A DNA stretch of 23,934 bases from an uncultured Oscillospiraceae bacterium (GTDB lineage: Bacteria; Bacillota; Clostridia; Oscillospirales; Oscillospiraceae): the NCBI GenBank assembly GCA_910583885.1, contig CAJUAC010000044.1, forward strand, positions 1 through 23,934, in the 5' to 3' direction. Below the pieces are notes generated by a model that worked only from the letters and a program-made list of their open reading frames with translations, was not told the DNA's origin and did no database searches. Shown one piece after another: positions 14,622 through 22,304 of the stretch (within the stretch, counting starts at the first letter, position 1; the number at the start of each line of letters is the position of its first letter). Made by a program: the position numbers and the translations under genes.

Positions 14622-15473
14622 CTACGGCTGGCTGGAAGCGGTCACGGCCGGAGCTGCATCTGTGGAGGGTTCCACGTCCGCGCCGTCCACGCCCGGCTGG
14701 CTCTGGCCGGTCTCAGTGTAATACTGCGCTACGCTGTCAGAGAGCGCGTCTTCCAAATTTTCGCCGGTAATAATCAGTTCCACGCGCCGGTTTTTGGCCC
14801 GTTCGCTCTCTACATCGTTGGCCGCTACCGGACGCCACTGGCCGTAACCCACGCTGATGAGCCGGGCGGGGTCCAGCACGTCGCTATGCTCCAGCAAATA
14901 CACCAGCACCTCGTTTGCGCGGTTGCTGGCCAAGGTGCGGTCCTTCCGGGCGTTGTAGGTATTGGAGAGGGCCGTAGCCGTGTGGCCGAGGACCCGGATC
15001 TCATTGATATAAGGGGATGCCTGTTCCAAAGCAGGCAGGATCGCATCCAGGGCCTCCTGCCCTTCCTTGCGCAGGGCGTAGCGGTCGCCGTCAAAGAAAA
15101 GGGAGTCGCTGAAAGAGATGTACACCATGCCGTCGCCCTCGCTGACAGTGATGGCTGCACTGTCCTGCTGCGCGGCGTACTCCGCGATATACTCATAGAG
15201 GGTATCAAACACCTCATTGATCTCGTTTTGTGTCATGGGCATGTCGTTGCCGCCCCCCAAGTTCTGTTCGCCTTCCGGCCCCTCGGGGGCGTCATCATTC
15301 AGGGCCGCGTTTTCGTTGAAGCTCCTGACCACCCACATCCACTTCTGCTCGTCGATGCTGGAGATGGAGTAGAGCAGGACGAAAAAGCACAGCAGCAGCG
15401 TAACCATGTCGCCATAGGTGTCCATCCAGTTTGCGCCGCCACCGCCGCCCTTTTTCTTTTTAAGAGACGCCAT
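14622..15473 (-). CDS. motB: Flagellar stator protein MotB
   Basis: This 283-residue stator subunit has a basic, Gly-rich N-terminus (KKKKGGGGG), one membrane helix (about 23-40, MVTLLLCFFVLLYSISSI), and an OmpA-like peptidoglycan-binding domain (about 155-240: IRVLGHTATALSN to RAKNRRVELIITG). The ion-binding Asp is D22 (TYGDMVTLLL). The OmpA motif GHTD reads GHTA. The last 40 or so residues are an Ala/Pro/Ser-rich disordered tail. The helix segment resembles PomB/MotS-type sequences (CFFVLL), so proton or sodium use cannot be settled from sequence alone. It follows motA by 41 bases. Confidence 0.96.
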   Translation of the reverse strand: MASLKKKKGGGGGANWMDTYGDMVTLLLCFFVLLYSISSIDEQKWMWVVRSFNENAALNDDAPEGPEGEQNLGGGNDMPMTQNEINEVFDTLYEYIAEYAAQQDSAAITVSEGDGMVYISFSDSLFFDGDRYALRKEGQEALDAILPALEQASPYINEIRVLGHTATALSNTYNARKDRTLASNRANEVLVYLLEHSDVLDPARLISVGYGQWRPVAANDVESERAKNRRVELIITGENLEDALSDSVAQYYTETGQSQPGVDGADVEPSTDAAPAVTASSQP

Positions 15474-15514
15474 AACGGGCCTCCTCTCGATTTCTCAGAA
15501 CACGCACGGTATCC

Positions 15515-16330
15515 TTACTCCTTCTTGGCTTTGCCGCCGTCGTCACGCTGGCGCTGGGAGACGAAGGTCAGCAGCTTCTCCCGCAGGAACTTGGGGTTTG
15601 CGCCCGCCTGGATGGACATAATGCCTTCCACAATGATCAGCTTACAGAGGACCTCCTCCTCGTCGCGCTCCCGCAGCTGCGAAGCAATGGGCCCGAAAAT
15701 CATGTGGGCCAGTACGCAGCCGTACAGGGTGGTAATCAGTGCGGTACCCATGGCTGCACCGATGTTGCCCGCACCGCCGGAATCCATATCCATGCCCTTA
15801 AGCATGTTGATCAGGCCCACCAGTGTACCGACCATGCCGAAGGCCGGGGCTACGGAGCTGCCCTTGTCATACATCCCCGCGCCAGCCTCGTGACGGGCGG
15901 AGGACTGCTCGATATCGTTCATCATAATTTCGCGGACCTGGTCGGCATCGTTATTGTCCACGATCAGCATAATACACTGCTTAAAGAAAGGGTTTGTCTG
16001 GGCGTTGCCCTTTTCCTCCAGGGCCAGCAGGCCGTTCTTTCTCGCCACCTGGGCCAGCTCGACCAGCTCGTCAATAATCGCAAGGGGGTCGTTGCCCTTG
16101 GTGTTCATGAGCACCTTGAAGTGCTTGGGAATATCCTTCAGGGCGCTGCCTGGGAAGGATGCCACCATAACCGCGAAGGTACAGCCGATGGTGATAAAAA
16201 TACTCGCGCCGTCTATGAAGTTTTTCAGCTGCGTCGGATCCAGGAACGCGCCGCTGGCGCTGCCCTGCATCATACCAACGACCATGACCAGGAAAGCAAC
16301 TGCTACACCGATGATATACAGAATATTCAT
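15515..16330 (-). CDS. motA: Flagellar stator protein MotA
   Basis: This 271-residue stator channel subunit has four membrane segments: near 1-22, 41-58, about 158-178 and about 191-213. The cytoplasmic loop carries the rotor-contact residues at the expected 8-residue spacing (R97 and E105, corresponding to R90 and E98 of E. coli). Conserved P162 in VAPAFGMVGTLVG matches the Pro of the third helix. The ribosome binding site is weak (GGGTGTG before the ATG). The 148-base leader from flbD has a GC-rich region, which may keep stator expression apart from its neighbours. Confidence 0.97.
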   Translation of the reverse strand: MNILYIIGVAVAFLVMVVGMMQGSASGAFLDPTQLKNFIDGASIFITIGCTFAVMVASFPGSALKDIPKHFKVLMNTKGNDPLAIIDELVELAQVARKNGLLALEEKGNAQTNPFFKQCIMLIVDNNDADQVREIMMNDIEQSSARHEAGAGMYDKGSSVAPAFGMVGTLVGLINMLKGMDMDSGGAGNIGAAMGTALITTLYGCVLAHMIFGPIASQLRERDEEEVLCKLIIVEGIMSIQAGANPKFLREKLLTFVSQRQRDDGGKAKKE

Positions 16331-16478
16331 ACTTCACACCCGTTTTGCTCCCGCTGCGGGAGTTGTTTTCCAATTTACACGGGGCGCATTCGACCGATGT
16401 TGAGGTCGGGGATGGGCCGCGCGGGACCCGCTCCCCGCCGCCTCAGCATCCCTCAAATGCGTCCCCCTCTTCAGAGCG

Positions 16479-16694
16479 TCAGCGCTTGTCCCAGACCGTA
16501 ATCGCGCGGTGGACATCCTGCACCTTTGCGTTGTACTCCTGAATTTTCTTGATGATGACATCCGGTTCTTCCTTCACAATGAAGTAATCCCGGTTCATCA
16601 TCACAATCTTTGATTCGGGGATCATTTCAATGCTCTCAATCTGATTGTGGTTGAGCAGGAATCTCTCGTTATTCCTCTTGGTCAGGACAATCAT
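16479..16694 (-). CDS. flbD: Flagellar protein FlbD (SwrD)
   Basis: This 71-residue protein has the FlbD family pattern: MIVLTKRNNERFLLNHNQIESIEMIPESKIVMMN, then the YFIVKEEPDVIIKKIQEY segment. It always lies next to flgE in Firmicute flagellar operons; Bacillus SwrD promotes swarming by raising motor power. The ATG has AAAGGAG upstream, and the gene sits 99 bases after flgE with an 11-bp hairpin in the gap. No membrane segment is present. Confidence 0.93.
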   Translation of the reverse strand: MIVLTKRNNERFLLNHNQIESIEMIPESKIVMMNRDYFIVKEEPDVIIKKIQEYNAKVQDVHRAITVWDKR

Positions 16695-16714
16695 GGCACA
16701 CTCCTTTCATCTCT

Positions 16715-16742
16715 CCCCCGGCCGCTGCCTTGCGGCCGGGGG
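16715..16742. other. Perfect 11-bp GC-rich hairpin between flgE and flbD
   Basis: Arms 16715-16725 and 16732-16742 are perfect inverted repeats of almost pure G and C around a 6-base loop. On the minus strand the stem lies just upstream of the flbD ribosome binding site. There is no T run after it, so it is not a standard terminator. It could protect the flgE message from 3' decay, reduce read-through, or act as an attenuator. This is inference from structure and position. Confidence 0.55.
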
Positions 16743-16793
16743 CTTTGGGGCATCAATGGTTGGTAGGGACTTCCTCAGGGGATGGGGCTAGCC

Positions 16794-18131
16794 TTACCGC
16801 TTCATATTCACCAGCTCTTCGAGCATGGAGTCGGTGACCGTGACAATACGGGTGTTGGCCTGGTAGCCGCGCTGGGTGAGGATCATGTTGGAGAACTCCG
16901 TAGCCACGTCTGCGCCGGACATCTCCAAGCCGCCATTTTTGATCTCAATGCCGCTGCCCAGGCCGATGGCATCGGCGGTGGCGGGGGAGCGTGTCGTGTC
17001 CTCATCCCCGACAACAGTTTGGTTACTCAGGAACTTATTCTCCAGGATACCGCCTACGCCGCTGACGCTGATATCGCCTGCGCCCTCCATGGCCTTGTAG
17101 TAGGGCCCATCAATGTGGGTCACGCCGTCGGGGGAGGCCACATTGGCAATCGCCGCATAACCGACCACCACGGTCTGGCCATTGTCGCAGGTACAGGTGA
17201 TGGCACCCTGCTTGTTGATGGACAGGTTCTTGACTTGAATGACCTCGTCGTTGGTGTTGGGGATTGGGATTTTATCGAGAACCAGCTGGTTCATCTCTTC
17301 ATATTCCACAGTTGTTGTCCCATCGGCGTTGGCGGTCGTCTCCTTGATGGCCTGGCCAATCCCGGTATCCTTGAACTTCTCTGCACTGAACTTCCCGTCA
17401 TCGTCCAGATACGCCTTGAGGTTTTCCGCCAGAGAGACGTTTGTCCGGGAGTTGTTGGATCCGGTTGCATTGCTGAGCATCCCATAGACCGGGTCGCCAG
17501 TGGTCCAGTTGTAGGTCTCGCCAGTCTTGCCGCCGTTCGCCTCCGTGGGGACATCCGCCGCCAGGGGCAGGCGCAGGGGCACCAGCTGGGTGCTGATCAT
17601 GGTCGGGCCGACATTCTTGCCCTGCTGCTTGGCCTCTTCGATCTCCTCGTCAGTCAAGGTGGGGTCATAGTCCGGGTTGTATACAGTAGCGAAGCCGTAG
17701 AGCACATTGCCGTTACGGTCGCAGATATACCCTTCCGGATCCTTCCAGAAGTTGCCCACACGGGTGAGCATGGGCTTGCTCAGATCCTCTGCACTGTTGA
17801 TATTGAGGTTCTTATCGCCCACCAGGAAGAAGCCCTCGCCGTCAATCATGCAGTCCAGGCCAAAGCCGGTGGGATTGTAGGTGCCGGGAGTCATGTTCAG
17901 GTCGATGGAACCGATGGAGGAACCATAGCCGATCTGGGAGGGGTTATTGCCGCCGGCGGTAACGCCGCCGTTGCTGCCGGACTTGCTGGTAGCATAGATG
18001 GACTCCTGGAAAGTCATCCGCTGGGCCTTATAGCCGGGGGTGTTCACGTTTGCAATGTTGTTGCCGATTACGTTCAGGTTTGCCATGTGGGTCTTCAAGC
18101 CGCCAATGGCGGCATACATTGCTCCGGTCAT
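16794..18131 (-). CDS. flgE: Flagellar hook protein FlgE
   Basis: This 445-residue hook subunit has the N-terminal signature NNIANVNTPGYKAQRMTFQ (24-42) and the C-terminal helix (ATEFSNMILTQRGYQANTRIVTVTDSMLEELVNMKR) of the axial family. The middle contains family segments such as LDCMIDGEGFFLV and LTRVGNF, plus Asn/Thr/Gly-rich surface regions. The frame is open 23 codons further upstream, but I place the start at the ATG at 18131, preceded by AAAGGAG, which gives the standard N-terminus. It is polymerised under the FlgD cap with length set by FliK. The large size reflects the variable exposed domain. Confidence 0.97.
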   Translation of the reverse strand: MTGAMYAAIGGLKTHMANLNVIGNNIANVNTPGYKAQRMTFQESIYATSKSGSNGGVTAGGNNPSQIGYGSSIGSIDLNMTPGTYNPTGFGLDCMIDGEGFFLVGDKNLNINSAEDLSKPMLTRVGNFWKDPEGYICDRNGNVLYGFATVYNPDYDPTLTDEEIEEAKQQGKNVGPTMISTQLVPLRLPLAADVPTEANGGKTGETYNWTTGDPVYGMLSNATGSNNSRTNVSLAENLKAYLDDDGKFSAEKFKDTGIGQAIKETTANADGTTTVEYEEMNQLVLDKIPIPNTNDEVIQVKNLSINKQGAITCTCDNGQTVVVGYAAIANVASPDGVTHIDGPYYKAMEGAGDISVSGVGGILENKFLSNQTVVGDEDTTRSPATADAIGLGSGIEIKNGGLEMSGADVATEFSNMILTQRGYQANTRIVTVTDSMLEELVNMKR

Positions 18132-18221
18132 GTAATCATTACTCCTTTTTTTCCTCTGGCGCCGCCGTCCCCCCGCCAATCGGGCGGAAGGGCAAAGCAT
18201 CCTGTAGAGGTCCTGCTCTTT

Positions 18222-18629
18222 CTATTTCAGAAGCACAGCGCCGTCGATATTGGTGAAAATATTCTCCTGCATCTCCTCCTGGGACATGGTGGTGATCACC
18301 CTCCCATGGGGAACGTTGATGATAAATGCCCGGGTGGCGTCAAAGGCCAAAATATTGGTTGCGCCTTTGGCCTGGGCCCGCTCTACAGAGTCGGCCAGTT
18401 GGCCCATCAGTGCCGGCGTCACCTCAATACCCCGCTCCTCTGCCCGCGTCATGGCGTGCTTGGAGAACGCGATGGAAAAGCTCTCTTCTGCCGGGGCCGT
18501 TGTCTTGCTAAGCTCCCTCTGGAGCATCGCTGTAAACCGGCCTCCCGCTCCCCGGCGGCTGACCGGCTGGATCTGCTCCACCTGGTTTGCCTTTTGTACA
18601 GGCGGTATGGGAGAGATTCGTTCGATCAT
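18222..18629 (-). CDS. Flagellar operon protein of the TIGR02530 type
   Basis: This 135-residue protein lies between flgD and flgE, the fixed place of the TIGR02530 flagellar operon family. The core FSIAFSKHAMTRAEERGIEVTP (51-72) matches the family's FSxHAxxRxxxRGI pattern, followed by AKGATNILAFDATRAFIINVPHGRVITTM and a FTNIDGAVLL end. The first 45 residues are low in order, with a basic patch. Function is unknown; location suggests a role in hook assembly. I use the second ATG (18629), eight bases after AAGGA, because the first ATG abuts that site. Confidence 0.88.
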   Translation of the reverse strand: MIERISPIPPVQKANQVEQIQPVSRRGAGGRFTAMLQRELSKTTAPAEESFSIAFSKHAMTRAEERGIEVTPALMGQLADSVERAQAKGATNILAFDATRAFIINVPHGRVITTMSQEEMQENIFTNIDGAVLLK

Positions 18630-18666
18630 GATGTCCATCCTTCCCGGCTGGATGCAGGGAACCGGG

Positions 18667-19377
18667 TTAGATCCCCGCTACGCTGCCGTTTTCGCTTCCG
18701 GCGGCTCCTGTTTCGCCTTCGCCGTTGTTATTTTCCGGGGGCTCCGGCGTCTGCTCCGCATCTCCGGAACCTTCCACAGGAGGCGGTGTCTCTCCGTCCG
18801 GATTATCGCCGGTCCCGGGCACATCCTCTCCGCCCTCTACCTTATCATCATCCGGATCCTTCTCGCCGTCTCCCTCTACCTTCTCAGGCAGGCGGCCCAC
18901 GGCCATGATACTGTTGAGGGTATAGCTCTTGTCGCCCATAAAGATTACCTGCTGGCCGTCATAGGTGCCGGTAGCGGTAACAGTGCCGACGATCTCCTGG
19001 ATATTCCCCTTCTCGTCCAGGACGCCGACAGTCACTTCCTTCCCCACCAGGGAGGCAGAGTAAGACATCACGTTTGCCAGCGTCAGCTCCTCGACCTGGG
19101 TGCTCACATCGGTCAGGGCCTGCATAACCGTCATCTGCATCAGCTGGTTCATCATCTCGCTGGTGTCAGTCTGGTTGTCAATGGTCTGGTTTTGCAGCTG
19201 TGTGACCATCAGCAGCAGCATGTCATCAAAGGTCAGGCTCGAATTGTCCTTCACCTTCTCCGTCTCAGGCTTGTAGTTGGGGTAGGTCTGGTAGGTCTCA
19301 TCGACCGCCTTGCTGCTGTTGCTGTTGTAGTAGTTTGTGCGGTTTGCGATGTCAAAAGCAGAACTCCACTCGCTCAA
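18667..19377 (-). CDS. flgD: Flagellar hook cap protein FlgD with acidic tail (TTG start)
   Basis: This 236-residue FlgD caps the growing hook. The conserved N-terminal segment is FDDMLLLMVTQLQNQ (50-64) with MNQLMQMTVMQALTDVSTQ (76-94). A small beta-rich segment (LVGKEVTVGVLDEKGNIQEIVGTVT, then FMGDKSYTLNSIMAVG) completes the core by about residue 162. Residues 164-236 are a low-complexity tail of Glu, Gly, Asp, Pro and Asn with no fold in view, unlike short Bacillus FlgD. The start is TTG at 19377 with GGAG nine bases upstream. It lies between fliK and the TIGR02530-type gene. Confidence 0.95.
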   Translation of the reverse strand: MSEWSSAFDIANRTNYYNSNSSKAVDETYQTYPNYKPETEKVKDNSSLTFDDMLLLMVTQLQNQTIDNQTDTSEMMNQLMQMTVMQALTDVSTQVEELTLANVMSYSASLVGKEVTVGVLDEKGNIQEIVGTVTATGTYDGQQVIFMGDKSYTLNSIMAVGRLPEKVEGDGEKDPDDDKVEGGEDVPGTGDNPDGETPPPVEGSGDAEQTPEPPENNNGEGETGAAGSENGSVAGI

Positions 19378-19399
19378 TGCCGCTCACTCCTTTCCTGCA

Positions 19400-20587
19400 T
19401 TAAATGCTCTCTTCCGTGCTGAACAATCCCAGGCGCAGCTTCTGAAGGAAGTCGCCGCCTTGTTCCTGGTGCTGCTCCTGCTCTTGCTGCTGGCGCTGAT
19501 GGCGCTGTCCGCGCCCGTCAGGGTCGGCGTTCTGGAATGCCTGTTGCTGCTGGCTCTCTTCGCCGCGCTGGACCTCCACGCGCACCTCCTGCTGGCTATA
19601 GCCCTGCAAAGCAGTGCGCAGCCCATCCAGGTGTTCGTTGAGCAGGCCTGCCGCCCGGCTGTTGGATGCGTGCAGGACAACCTGCAAAGCGCCGCTGTTA
19701 TCCCGGGTCATCTCAATTGTCAGCTTGCCCAGGTTCTCCGGCATCAGGCGGATTTCCACCTTCTCCGCGCCAGCCTGGGCCGCCATACGGATTGTATCCG
19801 CCAGCTTTGCCTCCATATTGGGCTCCTGGGTGTCCACCGGTTCATAGCTCTCGCCTACCTTGACTGGGGCCGCCTTTACCTCGTGGAACACAGGCTCCTG
19901 GGCAGCCGCCTCATCCGGGATTTCCTCGGGCGCCTCCTCCGGGGTTACGTCCTTCACATCCTGGGGGGCTTCACTGTGGCGAACCTCGATAGCCTCCGTA
20001 TCTGCGTGTTCTGGGGCTGCCTCCGGCTTCATCTCCGCCTCCGCAGGCTTGGCCTCTGCCGGCTGTACCGGGGCCTCCTCCATAGCTTGCTGGAAGCTCA
20101 TCGCTTCACCCTGCTGATCCTCACCTTTGGGGGTGGAATCCGTCTGGACGGCAGTTTCTACCGCAGTATCCAACGTGGGCAGCTGCCCATCCAGTGCCAT
20201 CGCAGTCTCCTCCACGGCCTCCTCCGGAATCGCCTCAATGGGGGCGGTAACTACTGCCGGCTCCTCAGCCGTCAGCTCCTCCACCTCAGGCCGGAACAGG
20301 AGAAGGGCTGCATTGGGGTTGGCTACCATCTCCTCAGGCCGGAGCTCCTCCTTCTCGCCCTTCTGGACGGGGGACGTCTCCTCCTGGACAGGCTGATCCT
20401 TCTGCTCCTGCTTGGGCTTATCCGTGGTCTCCTTGGTATTCTTGTTGCTCTGCGTGGTCTGTGTCTGCTCCATCAAATCCTGGAAGCTGCTGCCGGCCTT
20501 ATCCTTTTTCCCGCCAGTCTGGGGGATGGTCATGTTGGCCGCCATCTGCTTCATCTGCTGGAGCAGCATATTTTCCGCAATATTCAT
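19400..20587 (-). CDS. fliK: Flagellar hook-length control protein FliK
   Basis: This 395-residue FliK has a long, low-complexity N-terminal ruler region (about 20-260; rich in Glu, Ala, Pro, Gln and Thr) and a C-terminal export-switch domain. The switch domain shows the family pattern VEIRLMPENLGKLTIEM (277-293) and LQVVLHASNSRAAGLLNEHLDGLRTALQ (301-328). A Gln-rich run (346-377) ends the protein. I choose the ATG at 20587 over the GTG at 20599, because GAGGTG lies nine bases upstream of the ATG and overlaps the GTG. It sits 18 bases after the unrecognised gene and 22 bases before flgD. Confidence 0.92.
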   Translation of the reverse strand: MNIAENMLLQQMKQMAANMTIPQTGGKKDKAGSSFQDLMEQTQTTQSNKNTKETTDKPKQEQKDQPVQEETSPVQKGEKEELRPEEMVANPNAALLLFRPEVEELTAEEPAVVTAPIEAIPEEAVEETAMALDGQLPTLDTAVETAVQTDSTPKGEDQQGEAMSFQQAMEEAPVQPAEAKPAEAEMKPEAAPEHADTEAIEVRHSEAPQDVKDVTPEEAPEEIPDEAAAQEPVFHEVKAAPVKVGESYEPVDTQEPNMEAKLADTIRMAAQAGAEKVEIRLMPENLGKLTIEMTRDNSGALQVVLHASNSRAAGLLNEHLDGLRTALQGYSQQEVRVEVQRGEESQQQQAFQNADPDGRGQRHQRQQQEQEQHQEQGGDFLQKLRLGLFSTEESI

Positions 20588-20605
20588 GGTTCCGTTCACC
20601 TCGCT

Positions 20606-21634
20606 TTATTGGGGGATGCCTTCCGCCTCCCGTTCCATCAGGAGCTTTGCCAAGGTCTCAGAAATGCTCTCGTTGTCCTCTGTGCTGTCCAAACCAGCCA
20701 GATCGATATAGAGCCCCAGCCCGGCCAAGCGCCGTAAAAGCTGTTCGAGCTGGACCCGCTCCGGGCTGCCTGGCTCATACTCGCTGATCCGCTGTGCGAT
20801 TTCTGTTGCAGACCGGGGCACGTCGGACCGTTTTGTGTCCTCCCCGCCGCTCATGACGTCCAGGATCTTCCCCAGCGCATCAATAATAGCCTGCTCCCGC
20901 TCCTGCTCCTCCTGTTCCTCCATACTCTGCTGGAGCTTCAGGCGCATCGCGGCATAGAAATCGCTGTCCGGGTCTGCCAGCTGGCGGCGCAGTTCAGACC
21001 TGCCCACCTCTGCACCGGCCCTATCCGGGCGTGCCCCCTCCATCCGTTCGAGGGTTTCCGAGAGTGCCTGGAACATCTCCTGCATTTTCTGCTGGGCTGC
21101 ACGCTCCTCCCGGCTTCCTCCGGAAGTCCACTGGAGCCTGTCAGTGACCCAGTGCAGGATATCGCCGTTCGCCTCTGTCCGGTGGAACAGCCGCTGGCCT
21201 CCGTCTGGAAGGGTCTCCGACACATAGGCAAGGGGCTCACAGGAGACATATTTCCCCTCTGCATCGTAATACCCCACGACTACCATATTGTTGTAGCCCA
21301 ACTGCCGCTTTTCCCACTGGGAGATGGCCCCGATCTCCGCTAAGTCATCCAGGAAGTCATCGTAGTCGCTGTCGTCCATGTTGCGGGGGTCGTACTTGTT
21401 GGCCAGTGCCGCGATCTCCGCGCTAGAGGGAGTTTTGCGCTGTTCACTTCCCGCATAAAGCCGGTCCTGCTGGGCATCGCCACTTTCCCAGCGCTGCTGG
21501 TTGGCCTGCACCAGCTGTTCGACAAACTCCTCCCGGGAGAGGGTTTCCAGCTGCTCCTTCATCGCGCTGCTGGCATAGGCCGGGCCAATGGAATAGATGC
21601 TGTTCGCCAGTGTCCTGATGTCTGTGTCGATCAT
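20606..21634 (-). CDS. Unrecognised protein between fliJ and fliK
   Basis: This 342-residue protein is one I do not recognise. It has no signal peptide or membrane segment. Residues about 70-110 contain a helix-rich stretch (EIAALANKYDPRNMDDSDYDDFLDDLAEIGAISQWEKRQ). A middle part (about 114-170: NMVVVGYYDAEGKYVSCEPLAYVSE, then HRTEANGDILHWVTDRLQW) has beta-like character. The second half (about 175-265) is rich in Glu, Gln and Arg with coiled-coil character (MQEMFQALSETLERMEG, LKLQQSMEEQEEQEREQAIIDAL), followed by a Leu-rich end. It occupies the position of ylxF/motE in related operons but does not look like MotE, which has an N-terminal membrane helix. A ribosome binding site (AAGGA) precedes the ATG. 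A flagellar role is inferred from location only. Confidence 0.85.
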   Translation of the reverse strand: MIDTDIRTLANSIYSIGPAYASSAMKEQLETLSREEFVEQLVQANQQRWESGDAQQDRLYAGSEQRKTPSSAEIAALANKYDPRNMDDSDYDDFLDDLAEIGAISQWEKRQLGYNNMVVVGYYDAEGKYVSCEPLAYVSETLPDGGQRLFHRTEANGDILHWVTDRLQWTSGGSREERAAQQKMQEMFQALSETLERMEGARPDRAGAEVGRSELRRQLADPDSDFYAAMRLKLQQSMEEQEEQEREQAIIDALGKILDVMSGGEDTKRSDVPRSATEIAQRISEYEPGSPERVQLEQLLRRLAGLGLYIDLAGLDSTEDNESISETLAKLLMEREAEGIPQ

Positions 21635-21779
21635 AGGTATTCCTTCTCCTTTGTCGTTTCTCCGCGCATCCGCGTGAGGTTCGTCGTTTGGAGCGGTTTT
21701 GCACCGCCTTGCCCGCTCACCCCCCTTCCCTCTGGAATGGGATATGCGCTTGAGACCGGCCTCACCACCTTTCCTATCA

Positions 21780-21799
21780 TTCTCGGATCTATCAGAGAA
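21780..21799. repeat. Imperfect 20-base dyad in the fliJ to unknown-gene gap
   Basis: The 188-base gap 21635-21822 carries an imperfect palindrome, with outer arms TTCTC (21780-21784) and GAGAA (21795-21799) and partial pairing inside. A second small hairpin (stem 21693-21697 with 21703-21707) lies nearer the unknown gene. Neither is followed by a T tract. They could be operator-like or RNA structures, or chance. No convincing sigma-28 or sigma-A promoter was seen here. Confidence 0.25.
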
Positions 21800-21822
21800 C
21801 GCCCACAGGCGCCGCTCCCATC

Positions 21823-22275
21823 TTATGCGCTTTGCGCCGACATGACACGCTTTGTGGAGACCAGCTCGTCGATCATGGCCTCCTCGTTCTTTTGCATAGC
21901 CTTGTTGTAGTGGTCAAGCTTTTTCTCCCGCAGCTTCTCGATGGAGGAGGTGTCCTGCTTGGCGGCCACTACCTCGGCCCGCTTGGCCTCCTCCTTTTTC
22001 TGCAGCTCGGCCAGCTGCTCCAGCGCCTGCTGGATCTGCCGCTCCATGGCCCGCAAGTACTGCTCGTACTTCATCGCATCCAGGATAGCGATCCCCTCCA
22101 GCTTCCGCTGGGCGAACTCCCCATCCATCTGGCGGTACTCCGCCTCCAGCTCCTCAATCAGGCGCTCCTGCTCCCGCACCTGGGCCAGGATAGCCCCATG
22201 CTCAGCCTGGAGGGAGGACAGGACCTGCTGTTTATAGTCCAGAACGGTTTCCAGGGAAAAGCGAAACTTTTTCAT
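21823..22275 (-). CDS. fliJ: Flagellar export chaperone FliJ
   Basis: This 150-residue protein is almost entirely helical and coiled-coil, beginning MKKFRFSLETVLDYKQQVL as FliJ family members do. Glu, Gln and Lys repeats run through it (QVREQERLIEELEAEYRQ, AMERQIQQALEQLAELQKKEEAKRAEVV). FliJ is the central stalk of the FliH-FliI export ATPase and links it to FlhA. It lies just after fliI with a 29-base gap. Length is normal. Confidence 0.93.
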   Translation of the reverse strand: MKKFRFSLETVLDYKQQVLSSLQAEHGAILAQVREQERLIEELEAEYRQMDGEFAQRKLEGIAILDAMKYEQYLRAMERQIQQALEQLAELQKKEEAKRAEVVAAKQDTSSIEKLREKKLDHYNKAMQKNEEAMIDELVSTKRVMSAQSA

Positions 22276-22304
22276 GGGTAAAACTGTTCCTTTCTTCTCG
22301 TATC

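Noticed and set aside
16782..18908. Long open plus-strand frame of 708 codons opposite flgE and flgD
   Set aside because: It is antisense to flgE, the TIGR02530-type gene and part of flgD, and shows no family features; it is a shadow frame.
19337..20737. Leu-rich plus-strand frame opposite fliK
   Set aside because: The Leu/Arg-rich composition is the complement of the Gln/Glu-rich fliK codons; no ribosome binding site or motif supports it.
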